A stretch of 64,000 nucleotides of DNA, taken from NCBI GenBank assembly GCA_949358305.1, contig OX442320.1:4790259-4854258 (forward strand). The letters are read 5' to 3'. The notes under the pieces are model-generated. The model did no database searches, was not told the origin of the DNA, and saw only the letters and a program-made list of their open reading frames with translations. Position numbers and translations under genes: made by a program. Source of the DNA: Strigamia acuminata. Lineage: Eukaryota > Arthropoda > Chilopoda > Geophilomorpha > Linotaeniidae. Shown in pieces: positions 21,301 through 33,093 of the stretch; within the stretch, counting starts at the first letter, position 1, and each line of letters begins with the position of its first letter.

Positions 21301-24300
21301 CGAAAGCATGCAGCTAAAGACACAACTAGAAGAATCTCGCAACATCCTACAAACGGCAAAAAACGCTCATCTCAGGCAAATCGAACAAATGGAGGTGAAA
21401 AAACCAAACAAAGTCCCAAAATATAAAGATAAATCAAACCCAGAAAACACCCGAAAAAAAAAAATTAAAAAACCCCCAAAAAAGATGAAAAAAACATGAA
21501 AAAACGAAGAAAACATGAAGAAAAAACGAAGAAAACATGAAAAAAAAAACGAATACACATGAAATAATCCTACAAACAAAGAAAAAACACGATAAAACAT
21601 GAAAAAAACACGATAAAACGTGGAAAAAAACACGATAAAACGTGGAAAAAAAATGAAAAAACATGAAAAAAACATGAAAAAAACGAAAAAACGTGAAATC
21701 CCACATTAAAAAAACGAAATAAAACATGAAAGAACGAAGAAAACATGCAGAAAAAAACGAATAAACATGAAATATACTATAAAGAACGAAGAAAACATGC
21801 AGAAAAAAACGAATAAACATGAAATACACTAAAAAACGAAAATATATAAAATAAAAACGATAAAACATGAAAAAAACGATAAAACCTGAAATCCCACATT
21901 AAAAAAACGAAATAAAACATGAAAGAACGAAGAAAACATGAAGTAAAAAACGAATAAACATGAAATACACTATAAAAACGAAAATATATAAAATAAAAAC
22001 GATAAAACATGAAAAAAACGATAAAACGTGAAATCTCACATTAAAAAAACGAAATAAAACATGAAAAACAAGAAAGAAATGAAAAAAAACTGATGTGTTT
22101 CGTTGTACTCGACAGAGCGAAGAGCTTTTGGCCCAGAAGAAGCTGCGCACCGAAGTGATCCAACTGGAAGACACGCTGGCGCAAGTGCGCAAGGAGTACG
22201 AGATGCTGCGCATCGAATTCGAGCAGAACCTCGCGGCGAACGAGCAAACGGGACCCATCAACCGCGAGATGCGCCACCTCATTACCAGTTTGCAAAACCA
22301 CAACCAGCAACTGAAAGGGGAAATTGTAAGATTCAAAAGGAAATTAAAAGAAGCTAATAATGAAATTATTAGAGTATGTTTTTCTCGGATTTGGTGGCGG
22401 AGGCGAAATCGATTTGTTTGAACTGATAAAAATATTTTTCTTTTTTCTTTTTTCTTTTTTTTTTTCTATTATTTTTTTTTTCTTTTTTTATTTGGAATTT
22501 TTTTTGTTTAGCTCAAATCGGACGCTCCGAGTCACCGAGCGGCGAGCAGCGAGGAGGTTAAGGAGGAGGTGGTGGCGGTGGCGGTGGCGGCGGCGGCGAG
22601 TAAGGAGGAGGAGGTCTTGAAGAAGGAGCGGGACGAGGATCAGGAGATCGAGAAGGAGCGGGAGAAGGGGAAGAGCGATACGGATATCATACGGGAGCTG
22701 AAAGCGCAGCTGAAGTATGGGAAATTTGCATTTTTTTAATTTGCATAATGATTTGTTTTTTTTTTGTCTGAAAATCAGTTTTTGTGGAAAACGAAATTAT
22801 TGAGATGAAAAATTAAATTTTTGGGCTGAAAATTTAATTTTTGGGCTAAAAATTAAGTTTTTGGGTTAAAAATTAAGTTTTTGGTCTAAAAATTAAGTTT
22901 TTGGGCTGAAAATTAAATTTTTGGGCTAAAAATTAAATTTTTGGGCTAAAAATTAAATTTTTGGGCTAAAAATTAAATTTTTGGGCTAAAAATTAAGTTT
23001 TTGGTCCAAAAATTTAAATTTTTGGGCTGAAAAATTAAGTTTTTGGGCTGATAAATTAAGTTTTTGGTCTAAAAATTAAATTTTTGGGTTAAAAATTAAG
23101 TTTTTGGTCTAAAAATTAAATTTTTGGGCGGAAAAATTAAGTTTTTGGTCTAAAAATTAAATTTGTGGTGTGAAAATTAAATTTTTGGTCCTGAAATTAA
23201 ATTTTTGGTCTGAAAATTAAATTATCGATCTAGAAATCACATTACTGGTCTAAAAATCAAAATTTTGGTCTAGAAATCAAATTATTGGTCTAGAAATCAA
23301 ATTATTGGTCTAGAAATCAAATTATTGGTCTAGAAATCAAATTATTGGTCTAGAAATCAAATTATTGGTCTAGAAATCAAATTATTGGTCTAGAAATCAA
23401 ATTATTGGTATAAAAAATCAAATTATTGCTATAAAAAATCAAATTATTGGTCTAGAAATCAAATTATTGTGGCCAAAGATTGTACATTTGTGTCTAAAAA
23501 TCAAATTGTCGTGCTTGAAATGACATTTTTGTGATTGAAATGAAATTTTTGTGCGTAAAATGACATTTTTGTGCGTAAAATGACATTTTTGTGCGTAAAA
23601 TGACATTTTTGTGCGTAAAATGACATTTTTGTGCGTAAAATGACATTTTTGTGCGTAAAATGACATTTTTGTGCGTAAAATGACATTTTTGTGCGTAAAA
23701 TGACATTTTTGTGCGTAAAATGACATTTTTGTGCGTAAAATGACATTTTTGTGCGTAAAATGACATTTTTGTGCGTAAAATTAAATTTTTGTGCATAAAA
23801 TAAAATTTTTGTGCCTAAAATTAAATTTTTGTGCGTAAAATTAAATTTTTGTGCGTAAAATTAAATTTTTGTCCCTAAAATGAAAATTGTGTGCGTAAAA
23901 TTAAATGTTTGTGCATAAAATGAAATTAGTATGCACTAAAATGAATTTTGCAACCTAAAAATCCAATTATACGTAAAAAATCACACGCAACCTGCTGAAA
24001 AATGAACATTTCTAAAACATGTTTTAAATTGTAGAAAATCCCAAGAGGCTCAGCGGGAGATGAAACTTCTTCTGGACATGTACAAAGGTGTTGCGAAAGA
24101 ACAGAGAGACAAAGTGCAGTTAATGGCGGCCGAGAAGAAATGCCGGATGGAACTGGAGGAGTTGAGACAGCAGATGAAGAAACTGCAGGAGAACGAGCGC
24201 AAGGAGCGCAAGAAATTGGCGGACGAGGACGCGCAGAGGAAGATCAAGCAGCTGGAGGAGACGATCCACCAGTTGCAGAAGAGCGTGGCGAGTCAGAAGC

Positions 24301-27232
24301 AGGTGGATGCGCGTTTGCCGGCGTTTGCGATTTGGGTTTTTCAAGTTTTGCTTGTTTAAGGAGGAAGAGGCGTTGCTGAATGAGATGGAGGTGACTGGAC
24401 AGGCGTTTGAGGACATGCAGGAACAGAATATACGGCTCATCCAGCAGTTGAGGGAGAAGGACGATGCCAATTTTAAGCTCATGTCTGAGGTGACGAGTTT
24501 TGCACATTTTTTCCACTTATTTCTACTTTTTGATCCTTTTTGACCTTTTTTTTTACTTTTTCGACTTTTTCGATTTATTTCTACTTTTGTTCGATTTTTG
24601 TTCGACTTTTTTCAATTTTTTTCCGATTTATTCGACTTTTCTTTACTAGTTTTTACTTTTTTCGAAATTTATTGGCTCTTTTCGACTTTTTCGGTTTATT
24701 TCGACCTTTCTTCGATTTTATTCGACTTTTTTTTTACTTTTTTTTAGGTTTTCCTTTTTCTTAGAATTTTTTTGACTCTTTTTATTTTACTTTTTTAATT
24801 TTTACGAAATTTTTGTTTTTTTTTCTCGAATTTTTCAAAAAAAATTTGACATTTTTTTGACATTTTTTACCTCGTGGTATTTTACTTTTTTCGGCTTCTT
24901 TCTTAAACTTTTTTTCGGTTTTTCGACTTTTTTCGTCTCTTTTCGACCTTTTTTGGCTTTTTTTTCGAATTTTTTTTCGAATTTTTTGATTAAATTCTGA
25001 AATTTTCGACTTTTTTCGTCTCTCTTTCACCTTTTTCGGCTTTTTTTCGAATTTTTTTTCGAATTTTTTGATAAAATTCTGAAATTTTCGACTTTTTTCG
25101 TCTCTTTTTTTTACCATTTTCGAATTTTTTTTCGAATTTTTTGATAAAATTCTGAAATTTTCGACTTTTTTCGTCTCTTTTCGACCTTTTTTGGCTTTTT
25201 TTCGAATTTTTTTTCGATTTTTTTGATAAAATTCTGAAATTTTCGACTTTTTTCGTCTCTTTTTTTTACCATTTTCGAATTTTTTTTCGAATTTTTTGAT
25301 AAAATTCTGAAATTTTCGATTTTTTTCGTCTCTTTTCGACCTTTTTTGGCTTTTTTTCGAATTTTTTTTCGAATTTTTTGATCAAATTCTGAAATTTTCG
25401 ACTTTTTTCGTCTCTCTTTCACCTTTTTCGGCTTTTTTTCGAATTTTTTTTCGAATTTTTTGATAAAATTCTGAAATTTTCGACTTTTTTCGTCTCTTTT
25501 TTTTTACCATTTTCGAATTTTTTTTCGAATTTTTTGATAAAATTCTGAAATTTTCGACTTTTTTCGTCTCTTTTTTTTACCATTTTCGAATTTTTTTTCG
25601 AATTTTTTGATAAAATTCTGAAATTTTCGACTTTTTTCGTCTCTTTTCGACCTTTTTCGGCTTTTTTTCGAATTTTTTTTCGATTTTTTTGATAAAATTC
25701 TGAAATTTTCGCCTTTTTTCACACAAATAAACGCAATTATTTTTTCCTTTTGTATTCAGAGGATCAAATCGAACCAGATCCACAAGTTACTTCGCGAAGA
25801 GAAAGACATGCTCGTGGAGCAAGTGTCGACCTTACAGCGGGAAGTCGAGGCGCAAAACCAGGTTGTGAGAAAACTAGAAGAAAAGGAGCGGCTACTCCAA
25901 AATAACCTGTCAACCGTGGAGAAGGAGCTGAGGTGCACATTTTCCCACAATTTCACATTTAACGAACAATTTCCAACTAAATTTTAATTTTTTAATTATT
26001 CAAGTTTGAGGCAACAAGCGATGGAGATGCACAAAAGAAAAGCAATCGAAAGTGCTCAGTCGGCAGCTGACCTAAAGCTCCATCTGGAGAAATACCATAG
26101 TCAACTCAAAGAGGCGCAGACTACAGTAGCCGATAAAACGAGCTCCTTGGAACAGGAATCCTTTAAGACGAGACGATTACAGGTTCAAAACAATTTGTTC
26201 CAATTGATTTTTGTGCTTTTTACATCAATTCTAATTTGTTTATGCATTTTTCAACCATTTCTACATCAATTCTAATTTGTTTATGCATTTTTCAACCATT
26301 TCTACATCAATTTTTAATCAATTCTAATTTGTTTATGCATTTTTCAACTATTTCTACATCAATTTTTAATCAATTATTTGTTTGTACACTATTTTACACT
26401 ATTTTTACACAATTTTACATTATTTGTACACCATTTTATACTATTTTTACACCATTTACACAATTTTTACACTATTTTTACACCAATTTATACTAATTTT
26501 ACACCATTTACACTTTTTTCATCATTTTACTCTATATTTATTCAATTTTACACCATTTACACTATTTTTTCATCATTTTACTTTATATTTATTCAATTTT
26601 ACACAATTTACACTATTTTTTCCTCATTTTACCCTATGTTTATTCAATTTTACACAATTTTTACACTTATTTATACTATTTTTACACCATTTACACTATT
26701 TTTACATAATTTTACCCTATATTTATTCAATTTTACACAATTTTTACACCTATTTATACTATTTTTACACCATTTACACTATTTTTACATTATTTTACAC
26801 TATTTTTATTCAATTTTACACTATTTTATACAATTTTACACAATTTTACACAATTTAAAACGTTCTTTACATCTTTTTTACATCTTTTTAAAGGAGGAAA
26901 TTGTGGGATTACGGAAAAAAGTAGAACGAGCTAAGAAATTCGAATTGGCAACTACGGCGGACGAAGTACTAATGGAGGAAATACGCGAATACAAAGTGAT
27001 TTGTTTAAATTTCGTTTACAGTTTTCACAATTAATTTTGAATTTTCGGTTTTTAGGAACAACTGACGTGTCCGTCCTGTAAAGTGAAACGGAAAGACGCA
27101 GTGCTGACCAAATGTTTCCATGTTTTTTGTTTTGACTGTTTGAAAACGCGATACGAAACGAGACAACGCAAATGTCCGAAGTGTAACGCCGCATTCGGCG
27201 CGAATGATTTTCATCGATTGTATTTGTCGTAA
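18319..27232 (+). CDS. Bre1: E3 ubiquitin-protein ligase Bre1 (RNF20/RNF40 type)
   Basis: Nuclear RING ligase that, with Rad6-type E2, monoubiquitinates histone H2B during transcription. Thirteen exons keep frame: 18319-18441, 18508-18745, 19701-19892, 19951-20429, 21221-21394, 22116-22373, 22512-22714, 24035-24302, 24361-24489, 25760-25932, 26005-26182, 26894-26995, 27056-27232, giving about 897 residues against roughly 975 in vertebrates. The N-terminal [18 protein letters not shown] segment is characteristic. The middle is continuous coiled coil, interrupted by an Ala/Glu/Lys-rich low-complexity stretch in exon 7. The last exon encodes a C3HC4 RING (C-x2-C-x11-C-x-H-x2-C-x2-C-x11-C-x2-C) at the extreme C-terminus, as in the family. 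Several introns are filled by tandem repeats while exons are GC-rich. Exon 3 uses an atypical GTTGTC donor. Confidence 0.95.
19270..19615. repeat. About 30-bp minisatellite in Bre1 intron 2
   Basis: Units built on AAATTGCATTTTTTCGACAA with TTTAAATGAG; 10 or so copies with small length changes. Confidence 0.8.
20440..21180. repeat. TTTTGGG/GATTAAATTT-type array in Bre1 intron 4
   Basis: Degenerate, G- and T-rich on the plus strand, unit about 30 bp around AGTCAGTTTTGATTAAATTT. Strand-asymmetric; no genes. Confidence 0.75.
21430..22090. repeat. ACATGAAAAAAACG array in Bre1 intron 5
   Basis: Purine-rich on the plus strand; short words (ACATGAAAAAAACGAT) plus at least two longer repeats of about 180 bp (the segment around 21690-21870 recurs at 21890-22060). 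Confidence 0.75.
22790..23935. repeat. Three consecutive about 20-bp arrays in Bre1 intron 7
   Basis: 22790-23220 repeats AAAAATTAAATTTTTGGGCT; 23220-23460 repeats TCTAGAAATCAAATTATTGG; 23530-23935 repeats GTGCGTAAAATGACATTTTT (about 13 near-perfect copies, then decaying). All have a period near 20 bp and share A/T skeletons, as if one array seeded the next. Confidence 0.85.
24500..25730. repeat. TTTTTCGAA higher-order array in Bre1 intron 9
   Basis: Pyrimidine-rich on the plus strand. From about 24900 a composite unit of roughly 110 bp (TTTTTTGATAAAATTCTGAA, then TTTTCGACTTTTTTCGTCTC, then one of two alternative linkers) repeats about eight times. Confidence 0.8.
26200..26885. repeat. ACACTATTTTTACACCATTT array in Bre1 intron 11
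   Basis: Short-period array of TACACAATTTTTACACTATT words preceded by three copies of a TTTATGCATTTTTCAAC-containing unit. Two long open frames here are artefacts, apart from the real 102-nt exon at 26894-26995. Confidence 0.8.
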
Positions 27233-27941
27233 ATTGTACATTTTCCGTTTATTTCACTTGTTTTCTTTTTTTCTGTTTCTTTTATATGTAAAATAATTGT
27301 AAGTTGCGTTTCGTTGTTGGAATACATTGTTTTTAAGTCACGTGTCTTCTTGCGTTTTATTTATTTTTATGCAGTATGCAACGGCGCGCTTTTTAAATAT
27401 GCTAAACACTGAACGGGTGCGCCCTCTCCTGAGATTCCGTACAAACGGAGGTAGAATAAGCTAGCGCTGGTGGAAGCTGAAATAAAACCACTTACTTACG
27501 TATTTGCTGGTCATTTTATCATTGGTAAATCACATTTTGTGACGCGAAGAAATCTACCTGCGCGCTCTGACGGCAGGGATTGAAAATGCGTTTTTCGTCG
27601 GCCAACGGAAATGCGTGGAACAAAGCAAGTTTTTGGCGTATTCGATGTCGTTGTTGACTCACTCGTTTTGATTAATTGTCTGTAGTTTTTAAGCCTTTCA
27701 TTTTTGTTTACAGTTTCAACGGTTCGTCGAAATTTATAACATGATGTAGAAATTGCTCCGTAATCTCTCTTGGAAATCATCATTTACATTTGCGTTGATG
27801 GAATGCCGAATTCGAAACTCGAAACAACCGACCCGAACCCAAGTAAAAATGGCGAAATTGAGCGCAAAAAAATCGTTTTCTGAAAAAGAACAGTTTATTT
27901 AGAAAATTTAATTCAATTACAGAGTGTGATGAACAGTCAGG
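27233..27941. other. Bre1 3' UTR and intergenic gap
   Basis: No gene identified. A possible AATAAA lies near 27481. The region before 27942 is the probable promoter of the next gene, with an acceptor-like TTACAG at 27922 that suggests a 5' UTR intron. Confidence 0.4.
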
Positions 27942-30074
27942 ATGGTGAATTCCTCTTTGGCAGGCAAAATGGCGCCCGCAAATGCACCCAATGAGTTCGA
28001 GTCTGTGCCTATCAAAGTCAAGTATATCAATACAAAATTCGTGTCTAAATCAAATAAAACCATTCTAGTCGACCTAAACGAGTGCGAACAGTTCTGTTTA
28101 TTAGGTAAAACATATTATTAAGTATCGGTACAGTGCGGGTTTTACCGGCATGCAGATAAACCCCATTTTTACTGGCATGCCAGTATTTTTTTCAATCGGA
28201 ATTGAACCACAGACCTAAATACACTAGACTGCGAATTTTACATTGGGCCCAGCTTGTGAGCGGAGGAGGCATTGTTGTCAGAAAGTGACGTCACTGATCC
28301 GCTCCAACTTCCTGTCGTCTTAAATTTGTGAATTTAATAAAATTTCGTGTTATTTTCGGGTTAAATTTGTAAATGAAATATAATTTAGAGTCATTAACAA
28401 CTGAAATTCGTAAATTTCACTTAATTTCCAGTCATTTTCAAATTCAGTTATTTTCAAATTTGCGTCATTTTCATCAAAATTTGATTCGTTTTCATCAAAA
28501 TTTGATTCGTTTTCATCAAAATTTGATTCGTTTTCATCAAAATTCGATTCTTTTCATCAAAATTCGATTCGTTTTCATCAAAATTGAATTTATTTTCATC
28601 AAAATTTGAGTCATTTTCATCAAAATTTCAGTCATTTTCAAATTGGATTCATTTTCATCAAAATTCGAGTCATTTTCGTTTGGAAATTTTGCTTGAATGC
28701 TGTTTTCAGGCAGCCATTACGTTGACAGGAAGTGACAGATACTATAGTGCTGCCACTTCCGGTATTCATATGCTTCTTACCCACAATTCCTCAGTTCGCA
28801 GTCTATTGTATTTAGGTCTGTGATTGAACCAAAACATGCATAAAAAGCATTTTTAGATGTCCAAAATGTAAGAAATTGGCTTAAAATTCTGTACATTTTC
28901 CCAAATTTTAGTGATAATCTCAGAATATCAAATTTTAGGCCCAAATTCCAACGTAATTATTCATCTGGGCTAAAAGGAATAAATTCTTGTTCGTATTGCA
29001 GAAGCCAGCAAATCAAAGACGATCTTATCAAGCCATGAGAACCTTTTCCGACAAAACACGAGCACAACATCCACACTAACCGACGGAGACACGCTGACCA
29101 ACAAACGCAAGGCGAAGAAGCGATCATCCGAGGACAACATTCGACACGGCACCGAGCACCCGGCAGTCCTCATGCATTCGGAATATTTCCAGCAGACCAA
29201 CGAGCTCGCGACCGGTTCGCCGATCAACCCCAGCTTCGTCGACGCTAAGCCTCGCAACGGGCGCCGAAGATGGCGGAGAGAATGCGTCGAACCGGTCCAA
29301 CTCACCCCGGAACCGGTCAAACTAAGAGCCAACGACAAGATCGTCACTCCCACGCCGATGTACTTCCGCAAGCCGCCATCTTTGCACGACAAATGCAAAA
29401 ACAAAGTGTGCGAGTCCGAGTCGTCGCAGGTTTTATTGAAGAGTTCGGACCGACATACGTCATTGGCTCTTTTGAGACGCTCAAAGTCCGGTCAGGTGAC
29501 CGGTTCGCGCAGGGAGACCAAAGCGAGTTTGCCGAAGAGCGCGAATCTCCGGAAAAAGCCGAACCGGAGTCTCCGGGATCCCGAGACGGCGCGGCCGATC
29601 GTTTTTGGGTTTCCGGTTCAGGCTGGGCCGCGACCGGTCGCGGACGAGGTGAAAATCAATACGAAATTGAGCGGGTCGTTTCGGAAACAGTGGAGCAAGC
29701 CGAATCCGGAACCGGAATTCCGGGGCCAGGAGCCGTCTGACGTCGAATCGATGAGTGAAGTCGAGACGAAAAGGTCGAACTGTTCGACGGAGACGACGAC
29801 TACCGGTCAGTAGCGCCGTAGTTTTTATTTTATTTTATTTTATTTTATTTTATTTTATTTTATTTTATTTTTGTTTGTAGTATATAAGGTGTGTGGGAAG
29901 CAGAAAAGCGACGTGGTGATGGTGGATAACTCGACGTTGGCGACGGAAGACGGTTTGGATAGTTTTTATACACACAGAGTTAGCGGCAGCAAGGTGCTGA
30001 ACTCGGCTCCTTGTTCAGATGTTTCGTCGAGCGAGAAATTGAGCGCAGAAAATGGTGATCAGAGTGATTATTAG
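27942..30074 (+). CDS. Unrecognised basic, low-complexity protein
   Basis: Three exons in frame, 27942-28104, 29002-29805, 29881-30074, give about 386 residues. ATG 27942 is chosen because the upstream ATG at 27929 stops after 21 codons, whereas this one continues through the splice. The first 50 residues contain a hydrophobic/charged stretch (VPIKVKYINTKFVS) that could be a small folded domain; the rest is rich in Ser, Thr, Lys and Arg with many S/T-P sites, typical of disordered proteins. The last exon has an acidic, serine-rich tail. No catalytic motif or signal peptide is seen. Exons are GC-rich with clean splice sites, so it looks like a genuine gene, but I do not recognise the family. 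It lies 253 bp before the next plus-strand gene. Confidence 0.7.
28125..28185. repeat. Fragment of the CCGGCATGC element family
   Basis: TTTTACCGGCATGCAGATAA and ACTGGCATGCCAGT resemble the termini and interior of the elements at 1311-1965 and 50132-50552. Only a short piece is present. Confidence 0.45.
28200..28836. mobile_element. Inverted-repeat element with an internal CATCAAAATT array
   Basis: GAACCACAGACCTAAATACA at the left has its inverse at about 28805-28834, a pair of about 30 bp. The interior (28450-28680) holds about ten copies of a roughly 21-bp unit with TTTTCATCAAAATTTGATTC. It lies wholly inside intron 1 of the 27942 gene. Confidence 0.6.
29831..29872. repeat. TTTTA pentanucleotide microsatellite
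   Basis: Eight TTTTA units fill most of the 75-nt intron 29806-29880 directly before the final exon's acceptor. Confidence 0.8.
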
Positions 30075-30326
30075 ACGAAATTAACACCCAAAACTCGAGG
30101 AAAAACACCATAATGTCATATTAACACTAGGAAATGCAAGATAATATCATTTTAATACTTGGAAATGCACGATTTCGCAAAATTAACACGATTTCGCCAC
30201 ATTAACACTAGGAAATGCACGATTTTGCCACTAGGGAATGCGTCATCTACTAGGAAATGCACGATTTCGCCACTAGGGAATGCTTGGGATTGAATTGTAA
30301 CTAAGATAATTTGGTTTACAGTGAAC

Positions 30327-32429
30327 ATGGAGGAGAAAAGTGACAAAAGTGACTTAAATCCATTCGATCGGTGCACACTTAGTAGAAAAGGTAGATGAAT
30401 CAAATAGCACAATGTAAAAATGTAATAATTCTGTTTTGGTTTTCCTCTAACAGCATCTTTAGCGACCAATCCCATCATTTACATGAGTGAAATGTTCAAA
30501 ACGGAGTAAGTATCTTAACTCCGAGTCTCAATAAATACATAAATAAATGTTGTGCAGTAGCGTAGCAAAAAATTGTTTTAAAATAAAAATGTTTGTGATT
30601 TATTATCGGTAATCGTTTGATTTTGGGCGAAATCAGTCACGGGGATTCCTGAAGCGCCCGCAGTTTGTAAATGTGCGCGCGCATCGTCCCAAAGCGCCCT
30701 CTAATGACGTTTGTTTGCTTTTTTAAAGATGTCTGCACGAGTGTGGTCCGTGGAAAACGCGAAACAAGAAACTGGCGTGGCCGCAAGAGGTTCTGGAAGA
30801 GGCTTTGCGGACACTGACCAGCAATCCCAGCCATGCGAAAAGTGCGGCCATTCAAACGATCGGTCGCTTGGCGGCTTTTTATCCGGAAGTTGCCGAAAGC
30901 GAACAATTGGCGTTGGTGCGTGGATTGACGAGGGAAATTTACGATCCAAGGCCTTATGTAGCGCGGTTGGCACTTGTGTGTTTGATGCTTCTGTATTCCA
31001 GGCTGAGATTTAACATGATACAGGTATGTGGTTTTGGATTAATGCTCATTAATAGAGTTGAAATGGTTTTAATGTTTTTGCAAATGGTTACTAAAGGCCT
31101 AAAAGATGCTTTTTGAGTTGATAAGTGGCCTAAATAGTTTTTGTATGGTTTAATTTCTAAAAATTGCATTTCTGTGTCTAAATGATTCATTTTTGTGCCT
31201 ATAAAATCATTTTTTGTGTCTATAAAATGAATTTTTGTGCATATAAAATCATTTTTTGTGCCTATAAAAGCATTTTTTGTGCCTATAAAATCATTTTTTG
31301 TGCCTGTAAAATGAATTTTTGTGCCTACAGAATGAATTTTTGTGCCTACAGAATTAATTTTTGTCTAGAAAATGAATTTTGTGCCTAGAAAATGTAGTTT
31401 TGTGCCTAGAAAATGTAGTTTTGTGCTTAGAAAATGTAGTTTTGTGCCTAGAAAATGTAGTTTTGTGCCTAGAAAATGTAGTTTTGTGCCTAGAAAATGT
31501 AGTTTTGTGCCTAGAAAATGTAGTTTTGTGCCTAGAAAATGTAGTTTTGTGCCTAGAAAATCATTTTTTGTGCCCATAAAATGAATTTGTGTCTCTAAAA
31601 TCATTTTTTGTGCCTATGAAATGAATATTTGTGCCTACAGAATGAATTTTTGTCTAGAAAATGTAGTTTTGTGCCTAAAAATGTAGTTTTGTGCCTAGAA
31701 AATGTAGTTTTGTGCCTAGAAAATGTAGTTTTGTGCATAGAAAATGTAGTTTTGTGCCTAGAAAATGTATTTTGTGCCTAAAAATGTGGTTTTAAGCTTT
31801 GAAAATGCATTTTTTTGCAGTTATAAATGCAGTTTTATTTCTAATTAATCTATTTCTGAGTTAAACAATGCATTCTAGACCACTTTATTTAATTCTTTGC
31901 ATCCAATCTTTGGCAGTGCCTTGTGGAAACATTCAGTGTGCTGCTCACAGTCCTCACAACTGCCAAATGTGAAGTGCTGAAACGAGACATAATTTCCGCG
32001 CTGAATCATCTCCCCGACTTGGTCGTGCCTCAACAAGCGATTCAAGTTCTCCTCACACTCGTCCAAAGGTGCCCAAACATTCACAAAACATTAAAATTTA
32101 AATTTAAAAAAATTCTAATTTTTCCATTAAGATACTCGGAACAAATTGTGCAACAAACTGTTTCTCGATGTATCCTGAGCATCCTCGAGCGCAAGGGCAG
32201 CGCAGTGGTGTTGCACGCACCACCGACGCTGACCGAGCTGGTTCTGGTGTCTGCGACGCATTTCTGCGTCGATCTGGACCCGATGGTCAATTCGAACGGA
32301 CTGAAAGTGATCCGCATGCTGCAGGAGCATCCGACGTTTGAAGTCGTGTTTAAGAATCACGTTTCGGCCGAAACTGTTCGAATGGTGACATTGTTTATGA
32401 AAACTGAGAAAATTAGTGATGTGGTGTGA
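30327..32429 (+). CDS. Unrecognised all-helical (HEAT/ARM-like) protein
   Basis: Five exons join in frame: 30327-30390, 30454-30505, 30729-31023, 31917-32068, 32132-32429, about 286 residues. After about 60 polar N-terminal residues the chain is a series of amphipathic helices with Leu/Val/Ala at regular spacing (for example EEALRTLTSNPSHAKSAAIQ, then LVRGLTREIYDPRPYVARLA), typical of HEAT or armadillo repeats that form protein-binding solenoids. There is no membrane segment or catalytic motif. Exon 3 must be read from 30729 in the frame giving PQEVLEEAL; other frames stop. Intron 3 contains a 600-bp minisatellite. I do not recognise the family. Confidence 0.75.
31185..31800. repeat. About 21-bp minisatellite in intron 3 of the helical-protein gene
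   Basis: Copies of GAAAATGTAGTTTTGTGCCT, roughly 28 in total, in two homogeneous blocks separated by variant units (AAATCATTTTTTGTGCCTAT). Confidence 0.85.
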
Positions 32430-33093
32430 GGTGTGACCGCTGTAAAAACATTAAAGAAAAAAAGTTTGTGTTGTGGTTTCAAATGTTGGGATTTTGGTTG
32501 TGGTTGAAGTGGTTTTTAGGCAGGTCGGATCACTTCGTCGAATCCCGTTTCATCGAATTCTCATTTTTTTTTTATCATTTTTTGAAATGTGGGAAAACAG
32601 GGCTCGTTTCACCGAATTTTAGTGGCACAAAAAGTGTCCAAAACACCAGAATTGCTTTGACACAGAACTACTTTTCTGCGTAGTAGAGCACAGTCCACAG
32701 TTAGGTGTAAACCGGCTGAAATAGATCAACGTTGTGGTGGTTTTGAGTATAGGAACCTATCGGCATCAGTGTGACAGCAGGAGTTGTGAGACGCTGCGTT
32801 CGACTTGAGTGAATTTTTTGGCGATTTTCTATTGGCTAGTTTACACGAGCAATGTGACAGTTGACTAGCCCGATGATGCTGTGGCCAGCAGCGCCATCTG
32901 CTGTGAGAATTCATAAATGGGGTGAGGTTAAACTTTATTCGCTGACTGTAATTTATAAATTAAAATGAAACTTTATCACGAGCACAGAGTGAACGATGAC
33001 TCGCTCTGTGAACTGCACATTGAAAGAAAATATAAATAGGCCTAGAATTAGTTTTTAATGCAGAAGAAATAAAATTACAAGAGATAGATAAAA
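32430..33093. other. Intergenic with a dispersed-repeat fragment
   Basis: 32680-32760 is an inverse partial copy of the foldback family at 2453-2822. No gene seen. Confidence 0.45.

Noticed and set aside
23439-23796. Regular 20-bp repeats that could suggest a CRISPR array
   Set aside because: No spacers: units are head to tail, inside an intron of an animal gene.
26236-27034. Frame of 218 codons running through Bre1 intron 11 into exon 12
   Set aside because: The repeat-derived part merely happens to be in frame with the true exon; the acceptor at 26891-26893 and family alignment show the coding part starts at 26894.
29270-29740. 156-codon alternative frame inside the second exon of the basic-protein gene
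   Set aside because: It does not splice to the neighbouring exons in frame, whereas the 29002-29805 reading does.
30711-31013. MSARVWSVENAKQETG frame over exon 3 of the helical-protein gene
   Set aside because: It ignores the splice phase from exon 2; the other frame continues the helical repeats through exons 3-5 without a stop.
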